From assembly GCA_040307645.1 (NCBI GenBank), contig JAWRJF010000009.1, forward strand, positions 42,928 through 106,927: DNA of 64,000 bases, written 5' to 3'. The notes beneath the pieces are model-generated. The model did not search any database, was not told where the DNA came from, and worked only from the letters and a program-made list of their open reading frames with translations. This document shows positions 33,524 to 41,443 of this stretch, piece by piece. The translations under genes were made by a program, and so were the position numbers. The DNA is from JAVXAG01 sp040307645. Its GTDB lineage: Bacteria; Bacillota; Clostridia; Peptostreptococcales; Anaerovoracaceae. How positions within the stretch are numbered: position 1 is the first letter of the stretch; each line of letters begins with the position of its first letter.

Positions 33524-33978
33524 TTTTTTGCCTCATATATAAATAGGGGTTGACCAAACTCAACTGGATCCCCATTTTTCACAAGTACTTCTTTTATGGT
33601 CCCCTCCTCTTTTGCTCCTAGCTCGTTTATCACTTTCATAGCTTCTAAAAGGCATAATATCTGCCCTTTTTTTACTGAATCTCCCGCCTTTACAAAAGGA
33701 GGTTCTCCCGGTGCTTTTGCCTCGTAAAACACTCCTACAAGTGGGGCTTTTATGATTTTTTCACATTCGTTGGTATTGTTATCTGTAGCCGAATTTGCAT
33801 CAGTATTCGTATTAGTTTTGGTGCCTAGGATGTTTTTAGTTTCTTCAAAATCGTCCCTTAGGTCCTTTGAGGTTTTCGAAGTAAGTTCTAGTAAAAAATC
33901 TTTATCTTGAATCTTTAATGAGCCTAAAGACGAATCTTTAAACTCATGTATCAATTCCAAAATACGCTTTTGTTCCAT
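33520..33978 (-). CDS. accB: Biotin carboxyl carrier protein
   Basis: Carrier subunit of acetyl-CoA carboxylase, 152 aa. The C-terminal biotinyl domain has the EAMKV motif with the acceptor lysine at about residue 115 and the surrounding GDSVKKGQILCLLEAMKVIN. The N-terminal part (MEQKRILELIHEFKDSSLGSL) is typical, and the middle linker is a short Thr/Asn/Asp-rich stretch (TNTNTDANSATDNNTNE). It follows acpP by 18 bp. Confidence 0.95.
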   Translation of the reverse strand: MEQKRILELIHEFKDSSLGSLKIQDKDFLLELTSKTSKDLRDDFEETKNILGTKTNTNTDANSATDNNTNECEKIIKAPLVGVFYEAKAPGEPPFVKAGDSVKKGQILCLLEAMKVINELGAKEEGTIKEVLVKNGDPVEFGQPLFIYEAKK

Positions 33979-33996
33979 CTCTATTCCCCCTGTTTC

Positions 33997-34233
33997 TTAT
34001 TGCTCCTTCGTTTGCGCTTCAATTGTTTTTACAATATCCTCTACAGTCTTAAGCTGGGATAATTCCTCATCATCAATATGAATTCCATATGCTTCTTCTA
34101 AAGCCATTACAAGCTCAACAGCATCTAGCGAATCTGCCTCAAGGTCCTCATAAAGTCTAGCCTCTTTAGTAACCTTCTCCTCTTCAACGCTAATAGTTTC
34201 TATAATTATTTCCTTTACTTTTTCAAAAATCAT
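33997..34233 (-). CDS. acpP: Acyl carrier protein
   Basis: Carries growing acyl chains on 4'-phosphopantetheine. 78 aa, acidic, four-helix type. The attachment serine is Ser35 in LEADSLDAVELVMALEEAYG. It is the first gene of the fatty-acid operon, which is an uncommon order for Clostridia, where a regulator or fabH often leads. The ATG is preceded by GAAAGGAAAG. Transcription comes from the promoter at 34307-34335, with a long palindromic site just downstream of its -10. Confidence 0.96.
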   Translation of the reverse strand: MIFEKVKEIIIETISVEEEKVTKEARLYEDLEADSLDAVELVMALEEAYGIHIDDEELSQLKTVEDIVKTIEAQTKEQ

Positions 34234-34260
34234 TTTTATTCTTTCCTTTCGTTTTCAATT

Positions 34261-34306
34261 ACTTAAATAATTTTACTTAAAATATTTTAATTAAAATTAT
34301 TTAAGT
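34261..34306. promoter_or_regulatory. Palindromic operator at the fatty-acid operon promoter
   Basis: The 14-bp arms ACTTAAATAATTTT (34261-34274) and AAAATTATTTAAGT (34293-34306) are exact inverted repeats and enclose a second perfect palindrome, TTAAAATATTTTAA. ACTTAAA appears twice directly and once inverted. The site begins right after the -10 element, across the predicted transcription start. The best candidate ligand is the MarR-type protein encoded at the end of the operon. Confidence 0.65.
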
Positions 34307-34335
34307 ATAATATCAGTAATTATTTTAATAGTCAA
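34307..34335 (-). promoter_or_regulatory. Promoter of the fatty-acid operon
   Basis: On the minus strand TTGACT (34335-34330), a 17-bp spacer and TATTAT (34312-34307), the best promoter match in this region. The start of transcription should be near 34300, inside the palindromic site. Confidence 0.8.
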
Positions 34336-34398
34336 TAGATTTCATCAAAATAACACATATCAATATGAATGAAAGGCAACATTTGACACAGAGCCACA

Positions 34399-34447
34399 AA
34401 AAAGCCCTAACTGGGCTGCCGGTTAGGCTGGCCAGTTAGGGCTTTTT
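34399..34447. terminator. Bidirectional terminator between acpP and the first brnQ
   Basis: A perfect 16-bp stem, AAAAAGCCCTAACTGG (34399-34414) and CCAGTTAGGGCTTTTT (34432-34447), with T runs on both strands. It closes the brnQ transcript, which runs toward the fatty-acid operon. Confidence 0.92.
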
Positions 34448-34462
34448 ATCTAGAACTATTTT

Positions 34463-35782
34463 TTATTTTTTATTTTTTGATAAGAAATTTACAAATGGTA
34501 GCATTCCTATTAGACAACCAACAATTGCCGGTACTATCCATCCTATGCCTAAGTCAAAGAATGGGATTTTAGAAACCATATCACCTGCTGCTCCTAATGA
34601 AATTCCTGCTGTTTTCAAACCATCAAATATACCGATGATAAAAGCAAATAACATAGCAATTGCATATGGTTCAGGTTTGCTCTTGATAAACTTATTTGCA
34701 AAAGACAGTAACACTAATACAATTGCAGGTGGATATACCATTACTAGAGCTGGCAATGTGAAAGTTATCATAGCCGTCAACCCAACATTTGAAATAGCAA
34801 AACTGAATAAGCATACTATAGTCAAAATTGTCTTATATGAATACTTAGGGAAGATGGAATTAAAGTAGTCAGAGAACGCTGTTGCAAGACCTATGGATGT
34901 AGTAAGACATGCCATTAAAACTGCTAAACCTAGAACTACATTTCCACCTCTGCCTAGAAGCTGATAAACAACTGTGGCAAGAAGTTCTCCACCATTTTGA
35001 AAAGATTCACCTGACGAAGTTTGCGCGCCAACATATCCTAACGCCAGATAAACTACTCCAAGACCAATTCCTGCAAGAAGGCCGGAGATCAAAGTATATT
35101 TAACTACTTTTTTTGGTTCTGAAACCCCAAAACCTCTAACTGCAGTTACCACAACAATGGCAAAAGCTAAGGCTGCAAGTCCATCAAGTGCCAAATATCC
35201 TTCTATAAATCCTTTGAAAAACGGCATAGTAGCGTAGTCTCCCTGTGGCTGTCCGATTTCGCCAACTGGATTTACTAAACTAACTACGAATATTACTGCT
35301 ATTGATAACAGCAAAATAGGTGTAAGTACCTTTCCAACTATGTCGACTAGCTTGCTTGGATTCAAACATAATAAATATGTAACCCCAAAGAACAATGCAG
35401 TAAATATAACTGAAGAAACAACTCCTGCATTATCTCCTAAAAATGGTACTACTGCCAGTTCGTAAGAAACAGTTCCTGTTCTTGGAAGTGCAAACAGTGG
35501 TCCAATTAAAAGATAAATTACCATTCCCATAAATATTGAAAATTTTGGTCCAATAAGTCCAGCTAAATCATCTAACTTAGTCCCAACTAATACAACTGCC
35601 GCAATACCAAGTACGGATAACCCCGCATCTGTAGCAACAAAACCTAATGTTCCTGCTAAAAAGTTTTCTCCTCCAAGATGTCCAAGCATTGGTGGAAATA
35701 TCATATTTCCTGCACCAAAGAACATTGCAAACAACATCAAAGATAATGAAACTATCTTACCTGTACTCAATTTTTGATTCAT
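34463..35782 (-). CDS. brnQ: Branched-chain amino acid carrier BrnQ (copy 1)
   Basis: Sodium- or proton-coupled importer of leucine, isoleucine and valine in the membrane. 439 aa with about 12 hydrophobic segments. It begins MNQKLSTGKIVSLSLMLFAMFFGAGNMIFPPMLG, the strongest BrnQ signature, and has GPLFALPRTGTVSYE and TTSIGLATAFSDYF. The start at 35782 has AGGAGAGG upstream. A close paralogue precedes it, sharing nearly the same motifs, so the pair is a tandem duplication. Branched-chain amino acids may feed fermentation or branched fatty-acid primers; this is inference. Confidence 0.93.
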   Translation of the reverse strand: MNQKLSTGKIVSLSLMLFAMFFGAGNMIFPPMLGHLGGENFLAGTLGFVATDAGLSVLGIAAVVLVGTKLDDLAGLIGPKFSIFMGMVIYLLIGPLFALPRTGTVSYELAVVPFLGDNAGVVSSVIFTALFFGVTYLLCLNPSKLVDIVGKVLTPILLLSIAVIFVVSLVNPVGEIGQPQGDYATMPFFKGFIEGYLALDGLAALAFAIVVVTAVRGFGVSEPKKVVKYTLISGLLAGIGLGVVYLALGYVGAQTSSGESFQNGGELLATVVYQLLGRGGNVVLGLAVLMACLTTSIGLATAFSDYFNSIFPKYSYKTILTIVCLFSFAISNVGLTAMITFTLPALVMVYPPAIVLVLLSFANKFIKSKPEPYAIAMLFAFIIGIFDGLKTAGISLGAAGDMVSKIPFFDLGIGWIVPAIVGCLIGMLPFVNFLSKNKK

Positions 35783-35864
35783 TTTATTTTCCTCTCCTTC
35801 TCTCTTATTTCTTAGCGTATTATAACACATATTGCCAAAATTTGACTATTATTATTTTTCGTTT

Positions 35865-37169
35865 CTATTTCACTATTGGCTTAAACAGCAGACCAGCAAC
35901 ACAGCCTATAATAGCCGGAACCAACCACCCTATGCCTAAATCAAAGAATGGAAGTCTGCTAACCATTTCACCTATTCCACCCAATGTAATCCCGGCACTT
36001 TTCATTCCGTCGAAAACTCCTACAATAAATGCCCCGGACATTGCTAGTATATAAGGCGCCCTTCTTCCTTTAATTATTTTCTTAAAGAAAGATAACAATA
36101 CTAGGGTAATAATTGGTGGGTAAATCATTACTAAGGCTGGCAATGTAACTTTAATCAAGACATCTAGGCCTACATTTGAAATAGCAAAACTAAAAATACA
36201 TACTATTTTTAGCAAAGTATTATATGAAAGCTTTGGCATCAATTGATGAAAATAATCAGAGAACGAACTTGCAAGACCTATGGATGTAGTAAGACAAGCA
36301 AGCAAAACGGCTATCCCAAGAATTACACTTCCTGTCGCCCCAAGCATCTGATTTACTACAGAAGCAAGTAACTGTCCTCCATTATTATATTCCGACATAG
36401 TCGTCTGTGCTCCCACGTAGCCAAGGGCCATATATGTCAGCGCCAGACCTAATCCTGCCAAAACTCCAGAAACTAAGGTATATTTTGTAATACTTTTTTT
36501 CTCTGTTATACCAAGACCCTTTAGAGTATTTATTACTATAATGGCAAAAACCAATGCAGCAAGCCCATCAAGGGCCAAATACCCCTCAACTAAACCTTTA
36601 AAAAATGGAATATCTTTATATTCACCGGTTGCAGCTCCTATTTCCCCTACTGGGTTAATAATACTTACAACAAAAATAATTCCGATTGAAATAATTAAAA
36701 ATGGGGTTAAAAATTTCCCAATTACGTCTACAATCTTATTTGGATTTAGACATAAAAAATACGTTACAGTAAAAAATATAGCAGTAAAAATTACACAAAC
36801 CAAGCTTAAAGACACCTTTTCAGGGACAAATGAAGCTACCGCCATCTCGAAAGATACAACTCCCGTTCTTGGCAATGCAAAAAGGGGCCCTATAAGCATA
36901 TACACAACTACACCTAAAAATACTGAAAACTTCGGTCCTATAACTCCTGCTAAATCATCCAGCTTACTTCCTGCAAACACTACTGCTGCTATGGCTAGCA
37001 CGGATAATCCTGCATCAGTTACAACAAATCCTGCTACGGATTGTAAAAAATTATCGCCAGACAAATGTCCCAGCATTGGTGGAAATATCATATTGCCTGC
37101 CCCAAAAAACATGGCAAACAGCATAAGTGCCACCGCGATAATTTTCCCAAATTCCAACTTTTGTTTCAT
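35865..37169 (-). CDS. brnQ: Branched-chain amino acid carrier BrnQ (copy 2)
   Basis: Second BrnQ-family importer, about 434 aa, 82 bp upstream of the first. It opens MKQKLEFGKIIAVALMLFAMFFGAGNMIFPPMLG and keeps GPLFALPRTGVVSFE and TTSIGLASSFSDYFHQLMP. It differs from copy 1 throughout the loops and at the C-terminus (short, ending LLFKPIVK), so the duplication is not recent. The start is set by AAAGGA upstream; the longer frame extends into AT-rich leader sequence and lacks a site. I saw no T-box or other riboswitch in front. Confidence 0.92.
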   Translation of the reverse strand: MKQKLEFGKIIAVALMLFAMFFGAGNMIFPPMLGHLSGDNFLQSVAGFVVTDAGLSVLAIAAVVFAGSKLDDLAGVIGPKFSVFLGVVVYMLIGPLFALPRTGVVSFEMAVASFVPEKVSLSLVCVIFTAIFFTVTYFLCLNPNKIVDVIGKFLTPFLIISIGIIFVVSIINPVGEIGAATGEYKDIPFFKGLVEGYLALDGLAALVFAIIVINTLKGLGITEKKSITKYTLVSGVLAGLGLALTYMALGYVGAQTTMSEYNNGGQLLASVVNQMLGATGSVILGIAVLLACLTTSIGLASSFSDYFHQLMPKLSYNTLLKIVCIFSFAISNVGLDVLIKVTLPALVMIYPPIITLVLLSFFKKIIKGRRAPYILAMSGAFIVGVFDGMKSAGITLGGIGEMVSRLPFFDLGIGWLVPAIIGCVAGLLFKPIVK

Positions 37170-37330
37170 TACTATTTTTATTCCTTTCAAATTAATCACT
37201 TTTGATATTGTAACACACTTGGTATGTGGATAAAAGCTTTTTTTATTAAAAAAAACATATTTTTTTGAACTTTTATGGTCAGCACACCAATTTTTATTCA
37301 AAAACATAATTTTTCTTGTGAATAATCATA

Positions 37331-37373
37331 AAAAAAGCCAGTGCCGAACTAAAAATAAGCACTGACTTTGTCT
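37331..37373 (-). terminator. Rho-independent terminator of gltX
   Basis: On the minus strand AAAGTCAGTGC pairs with GCACTGGCTTT across a 14-nt loop, followed by TTTT. It lies just after the gltX stop codon. Confidence 0.85.
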
Positions 37374-37385
37374 AGTATTTGCAAT

Positions 37386-39041
37386 TTAGATATATTTCTT
37401 TATTCTTTGTATTGTTTTTTCTTCTCCAAGGATCTGCTGAATTTCCCATACATCAGGGGATTGAGATCTACCCATTAATGCAATTCTGATAACTGTACTT
37501 ACATGACCCACATGTCCTTTGTATTCTTCAGGGTGCTTCTTATAGTCCTTTGGCTTCGCTGCATACCCAAGTTCTACAGCAATGTTTCTGATTTTGTCAA
37601 ACCACATGCTCTGATCATCGCTGTGGTCATATGATTGTAAATAGCTGCTAAGAATCTTTGATACATCTTCAGCTGGAACCTCTTTTGGGAATTCCTCTGA
37701 AACCACAAACATATCGTCAAAGAAATAACTGATAAACTGGATAATCTGCTGTGCATAAATAAGGTCTTTTCGAGGTTTTGCTTCATTTCTGCCAAGATCA
37801 AGGATTTTCTCCATATATACCCTGTCATTAAACAAGTGTATAATCTCAGGCTTAAATTCTTCAGCCCAAGACTTCAAAAATTCAAACAAGTCTGATGCAC
37901 TTATTCTTAGAAGAACGTCTTTACTTATATCATTTAATTTATTTAAGTCAAACAAAGCTCCTGAATTACTCATTTTTTCTGTTGTAAACTGGAAATCATC
38001 TATTGGCGCTTCAGGATTTGCCATTCTCCATTCTTCAAAATTTGAATTTAAAATTGTAAGAAGGTATTCTCGTACAGCAGCTGGATGATACCCTTGATTC
38101 CTATAGTAATCTAATGAAAGCTCAGGGTCCTTTCTCTTTGAGAGTTTTCTTTTATTACCTTCTTCATCTAACTTCATAAGTTGAGCGGTATGACAGTATA
38201 CAGGTGCCTCCCAACCTAGTTTTTCAAACAGTTCTACATGAATTGGTAAAGATGGCAACCACTCTGCACCTCTTACAACATGAGTCGTTCTCATTAGGTG
38301 ATCATCGATTACATGAGCAAAATGGTAAGTTGGTATTCCTGTTGCCTTTAGAATAACTACATCCTGGAAGTTTTCAGGCATCTCCAAAATACCTCTGACA
38401 GCATCCTTTACATGAATTTTTCTAAGGTTCTCACTAGTCTGGTCCGGATTCCCCTCCGACTTTAATCTTATTACATATGGTTTTCCTGCATCAATATTTG
38501 ATTTTATCTCATCAAGACTCAAATCTCTTGATTTTGCATAAACCCCATAGATACCAGGGTTTTCTTTATTTATTTCTTGATCTGCTCTTATCTCAGAGAT
38601 TTCATCCTCACTTAGAAAACAAGGATATGCCTTCCCCTCAGACACTAGTTTTTTTGCATAGCACTGGTAAATTTCACCTCTATGACTCTGGGTGTAATCT
38701 CCATATTCGCCAATATCCCCGTCCATAGTTGCCCCTTCATCAAAATTAATTCCAAAGAACTTTAAGGAATTAATTATAGTTTCTACAGCACCTTCCACGT
38801 ATCTCTTGTCATCTGTGTCTTCTATTCTAAGGTAAAACCTTCCTCCACTCTGATGAGCCAAGCGTTCATCAACAAAAGCACCATATAAATTTCCTAAATG
38901 AATAAAACCTGTTGGACTTGGGCCAAGCCTTGTAACTTTAGCACCTTCCGGCAGATCTCTTTCAGGATACATTTCTTCATATTCCCTAGGTGTTTTACTT
39001 ATATGTGGGAAAAGAATTTCCGCTAATTTGTTATATTCCAT
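37386..39041 (-). CDS. gltX: Glutamyl-tRNA synthetase
   Basis: Class I aminoacyl-tRNA synthetase charging tRNA-Glu, and perhaps tRNA-Gln if the cell uses the amidotransferase route. 551 aa, longer than E. coli GltX (471), as in several Clostridia. The HIGH-type motif is GPSPTGFIHLGNLYGAF (about residues 39-55), and the KMSKS-type motif is KRKLSKRKDPELSL (about 298-311). The C-terminal anticodon-binding region is all-helical. The start has GGAGG upstream and a promoter at 39078-39106. It is monocistronic and divergent from the germination gene. Confidence 0.95.
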   Translation of the reverse strand: MEYNKLAEILFPHISKTPREYEEMYPERDLPEGAKVTRLGPSPTGFIHLGNLYGAFVDERLAHQSGGRFYLRIEDTDDKRYVEGAVETIINSLKFFGINFDEGATMDGDIGEYGDYTQSHRGEIYQCYAKKLVSEGKAYPCFLSEDEISEIRADQEINKENPGIYGVYAKSRDLSLDEIKSNIDAGKPYVIRLKSEGNPDQTSENLRKIHVKDAVRGILEMPENFQDVVILKATGIPTYHFAHVIDDHLMRTTHVVRGAEWLPSLPIHVELFEKLGWEAPVYCHTAQLMKLDEEGNKRKLSKRKDPELSLDYYRNQGYHPAAVREYLLTILNSNFEEWRMANPEAPIDDFQFTTEKMSNSGALFDLNKLNDISKDVLLRISASDLFEFLKSWAEEFKPEIIHLFNDRVYMEKILDLGRNEAKPRKDLIYAQQIIQFISYFFDDMFVVSEEFPKEVPAEDVSKILSSYLQSYDHSDDQSMWFDKIRNIAVELGYAAKPKDYKKHPEEYKGHVGHVSTVIRIALMGRSQSPDVWEIQQILGEEKTIQRIKKYI

Positions 39042-39077
39042 TTATTTAAACCTCCGTATGGATTTTATACTAAATTA

Positions 39078-39106
39078 ATTATATACGGAGTTGTCCTTAG
39101 TGGCAA
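39078..39106 (-). promoter_or_regulatory. Promoter of gltX
   Basis: On the minus strand TTGCCA (39106-39101), a 17-bp spacer and TATAAT (39083-39078), giving a short leader of about 30 nt. Confidence 0.75.
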
Positions 39107-39127
39107 GTCGTTTATTTCCAGCGTTTT

Positions 39128-39157
39128 TGAATATTTATGATAAAAATGTTAATGATA
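39128..39157 (+). promoter_or_regulatory. Sigma-F/G-like promoter of the GerA-family gene
   Basis: TGAATA (39128-39133) and AATGATA (39151-39157) separated by 17 bp. The -35 fits the forespore sigma-G consensus TGAATA and the -10 fits CATNNTA except for the first base. This agrees with the forespore role of the product. Confidence 0.5.
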
Positions 39158-39178
39158 TAAATAGTTGGAGGTACTGAA

Positions 39179-40597
39179 ATGTCAAACAAAAACTATGAAT
39201 ACTATTTAAATTCTTTTAAAGGTAGATTACCTCTGGGAGAATGTTTTGATTTAGTTGACCGCTCAATAAATATCGGAGGGCATAAAGGACATATTTTCTT
39301 CATAGACGGCCTCACAGACGGAGATCAGTTGCAAAGGATTTTGACCTTTGTTATGTCAATAGGCGAAACTGAAATGAATGAAATAAAAACTTCCCAGGAC
39401 TTTATTGAGAAAAAATTCCCCTTTCTAGACTGCGAAACTACCGGCGATATTAGTCTGGCAATAAAACAACTTTATAGTGGCTTAATACCTATTTTAATAG
39501 ATGGTTTTGATAAAATCATACTCGCCGATACCAGGCAGTATCCTACAAGAGGTGTTGAGGAACCCGAGAAAGAAAAATCGCTTCGTGGGGCCAAAGACGG
39601 TTTTACAGAGACCTTCATGGCAAATGTAGCTTTAATAAGAAGAAGGTTGCGAGATGACAGGTTGATTTTTAAGAATTATGTAATCGGTAACAAAACAAAA
39701 ACAGACGTAGCTATAGCCTATATGAAAGGCATCGCTGATGACAATCTTGTTGAAAGAGTAATTAAAGCTTTGGAAAATTTAACCACAGAAGATCTTACCG
39801 TAGGAGATCAATCTCTAGTGGAAAAACTTCTTCGTTCTGATAGCGGCGGAAAGTATTGGGGCGGTTTTAATCCTTTCCCTAGAGTAAGATATACCCAGCG
39901 GCCTGACATCGTAAGTGCCCATGTCTCAGAAGGGAAGCTTGCCCTAATTATTGATAACACACCTACCGTGGTTCTGTTGCCTGTAGGAATCTTTGACTTT
40001 TTACAAGATGTTGATGACTATTACTTTCCGATTTCAACAGGTAATTACCTTAGGCTACTAAGAACCTTTAACGGACTGGTAATTTTACTTTTTTCGCCTA
40101 TATACTTGCTGATTGTTGAAGGTTATATTCCTGCGCCGATGAATATGGATTTTATGATACCGACAGTACCCTATGCAATACCTATTTTTTGGCAATTCAT
40201 ACTGCTAGAAATTGCTGTGGATGGTCTAAAGCTAGCTTCTCTGAATACTCCAGAATCCCTTGGGATGTCACTATCTGTAATTGGAGCTTTAATATTAGGA
40301 CAGTTTTCCATAGATTCCGGCTGGTTTATTCCACAAACGATTTTAGTTATGGCCGTGGTAGCCTTAGCCTCATTTACCCAGCCAAGTATAGAGTTAAGCT
40401 TTGGTGTAAAATTTATGCGAATGCTTCTTCTTATTGCCAGTATGATATTTGGATGGATTGGTCTAGTTGTCGGGTTTATTATTGTAATATTTATCACCGC
40501 TTCCACAAAGACAATCGTTGGATATTCATATTTATATCCACTCTATCCATTTAAATGGGCAGTTCTTAAAAAGCTTATATGGAGAACCTCAAAATAA
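39179..40597 (+). CDS. GerA-family spore germination protein (SpoVAF-like)
   Basis: Inner spore membrane protein, 472 aa, of the GerA family. The N-terminal hydrophilic half (about 1-280) has SGLIPILIDGFDKIILADTRQYPTRGVEEPEKEKSLRG and DGFTETFMANVALIRRRL, the family signature. The C-terminal half has five to six membrane segments starting at about 290. The length and N-terminus fit SpoVAF better than the longer GerAA receptors. No GerB or GerC partners and no spoVA genes are adjacent, so it is an orphan. Its promoter looks like a forespore sigma-G site, and a terminator overlaps the stop region. Confidence 0.88.
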   Translation: MSNKNYEYYLNSFKGRLPLGECFDLVDRSINIGGHKGHIFFIDGLTDGDQLQRILTFVMSIGETEMNEIKTSQDFIEKKFPFLDCETTGDISLAIKQLYSGLIPILIDGFDKIILADTRQYPTRGVEEPEKEKSLRGAKDGFTETFMANVALIRRRLRDDRLIFKNYVIGNKTKTDVAIAYMKGIADDNLVERVIKALENLTTEDLTVGDQSLVEKLLRSDSGGKYWGGFNPFPRVRYTQRPDIVSAHVSEGKLALIIDNTPTVVLLPVGIFDFLQDVDDYYFPISTGNYLRLLRTFNGLVILLFSPIYLLIVEGYIPAPMNMDFMIPTVPYAIPIFWQFILLEIAVDGLKLASLNTPESLGMSLSVIGALILGQFSIDSGWFIPQTILVMAVVALASFTQPSIELSFGVKFMRMLLLIASMIFGWIGLVVGFIIVIFITASTKTIVGYSYLYPLYPFKWAVLKKLIWRTSK

Positions 40598-40617
40598 AGG
40601 GTTCTCCCTCTTTTTTT
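40579..40617 (+). terminator. Terminator of the GerA-family gene
   Basis: GGAGAACC and GGTTCTCC pair across the stop codon region (about 40579-40607) and are followed by CTCTTTTTTTT. Confidence 0.85.
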
Positions 40618-40709
40618 TGTTACTTTTAGAAATAAGATACCCTCATATCATACCCACAATTAATTTTTTGTGTTATAATACTAAATAAAAAAAACAAAAG
40701 GAGAGAGAT

Positions 40710-41156
40710 ATGTTTGGGGTTATTTTTGTACTAATGCTACTCCCATTTATAGCTTTGTTTATTTTGGGAGTACCGATTATAATAGGGATTTTTGTATATC
40801 GTGATGCTAAAAAAAGAGATACTAATCCTTTGCTATGGGCAATAGTTTCAGCACTAACACCTAGTTTTATTGGATTAATTGTTTACTTAATTGTTAGAAA
40901 TGACTATCCTCTAGCAGGCAGTTACTCATATGAAGAGAAAAAATATACTACTTCAGATGGTGAAACATATACAACTTATGAACAAGGCTCTGGACCAACT
41001 AAAAAGACGGTCCTACCAACCTGGGGAAAAGTTTTAATTGTTATAGGTATGATAATATCCGTTTTATTTATTATTTCTGTGATCGGAATGTTTGCATATA
41101 ACATTTTTGACTTTAATACTTTTAACCATAGTATTGACTATGGAACCTGGATATAA
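40710..41156 (+). CDS. Small membrane protein of unknown function
   Basis: 148-aa protein with three hydrophobic segments (about 2-28, 38-62 and 105-131). A basic stretch (YRDAKKRDTNPLLWA) between the first two resembles small phospholipase-D-N-terminal or zinc-ribbon-linked membrane proteins of Firmicutes. The middle loop (about 70-100) is rich in Tyr, Ser and Thr. The ATG has AGGAGAGAG upstream, and a TATAAT element lies about 35 bp before it. A perfect 26-bp palindrome follows as terminator. I do not recognise a defined family or function. Confidence 0.7.
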   Translation: MFGVIFVLMLLPFIALFILGVPIIIGIFVYRDAKKRDTNPLLWAIVSALTPSFIGLIVYLIVRNDYPLAGSYSYEEKKYTTSDGETYTTYEQGSGPTKKTVLPTWGKVLIVIGMIISVLFIISVIGMFAYNIFDFNTFNHSIDYGTWI

Positions 41157-41165
41157 TAAAGACAA

Positions 41166-41191
41166 AATAGGTCGCGAATTCGCGACCTATT
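41166..41191 (+). terminator. Palindromic terminator after the small membrane protein gene
   Basis: A perfect 26-bp palindrome whose halves are AATAGGTCGCGAA and TTCGCGACCTATT, followed by ATTTTGG. It can act on both strands, although the T run is short. Confidence 0.7.
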
Positions 41192-41248
41192 ATTTTGGCG
41201 TTTTTTAAACTTCTTAAGTAGTTTTACCTATTTTATAGGCAAAGCCTA

Positions 41249-41353
41249 CTAGTGGCTATAGCAATTGCAGAAAATAATCACTAATAATAAGAAGAAGAAT
41301 AATAAGCTAGTATCTACGCCTTCGCCATTAAATAAACCACAGTTGTTTGCCAT
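41249..41353 (-). CDS. 34-aa hydrophobic protein, candidate spore protein
   Basis: ORF too short for standard calling: ATG at 41353 with AGGTGA upstream, stop at 41249. The product starts MANNCGLFNGEGVDTS, continues with one membrane segment (LLFFFLLLVIIF) and ends CNCYSH. This layout (short Cys/Gly/Asn head, single hydrophobic helix, Cys tail) resembles the YjcZ-type small sporulation proteins of Firmicutes. A promoter matching the sigma-K consensus lies 34 bp upstream. Stands alone between convergent and divergent neighbours. Expression and family are inference from pattern. Confidence 0.6.
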   Translation of the reverse strand: MANNCGLFNGEGVDTSLLFFFLLLVIIFCNCYSH

Positions 41354-41386
41354 TTATTTTCACCTGCTTCTTTATGAATTTTAATA

Positions 41387-41415
41387 TAGAGTATGTTATT
41401 TCCCTCAATTATGTT
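41387..41415 (-). promoter_or_regulatory. Sigma-K-like promoter of the 34-aa ORF
   Basis: On the minus strand AACA (41415-41412), a 16-bp spacer and CATACTCTA (41395-41387). Both fit the late mother-cell sigma-K consensus (ACA and CATANNNTA). Confidence 0.5.
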
Positions 41416-41443
41416 ACAGTTTTTTGACGGTTATTTTTTTATT

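Noticed and set aside
34377..34391. CAACATTTGACACAG, identical to the right border of repeat copy 2 (23600-23614)
   Set aside because: Only 15 bases match and the flanks do not; there is no core or left end near by. It could be a solo right end, but this is too little to annotate.
39050..39091. CTCCGTAT/ATACGGAG inverted repeat around the gltX promoter and ribosome binding site
   Set aside because: The left arm overlaps the -10 element and would lie upstream of the transcript, so it cannot hide the ribosome binding site; probably chance.
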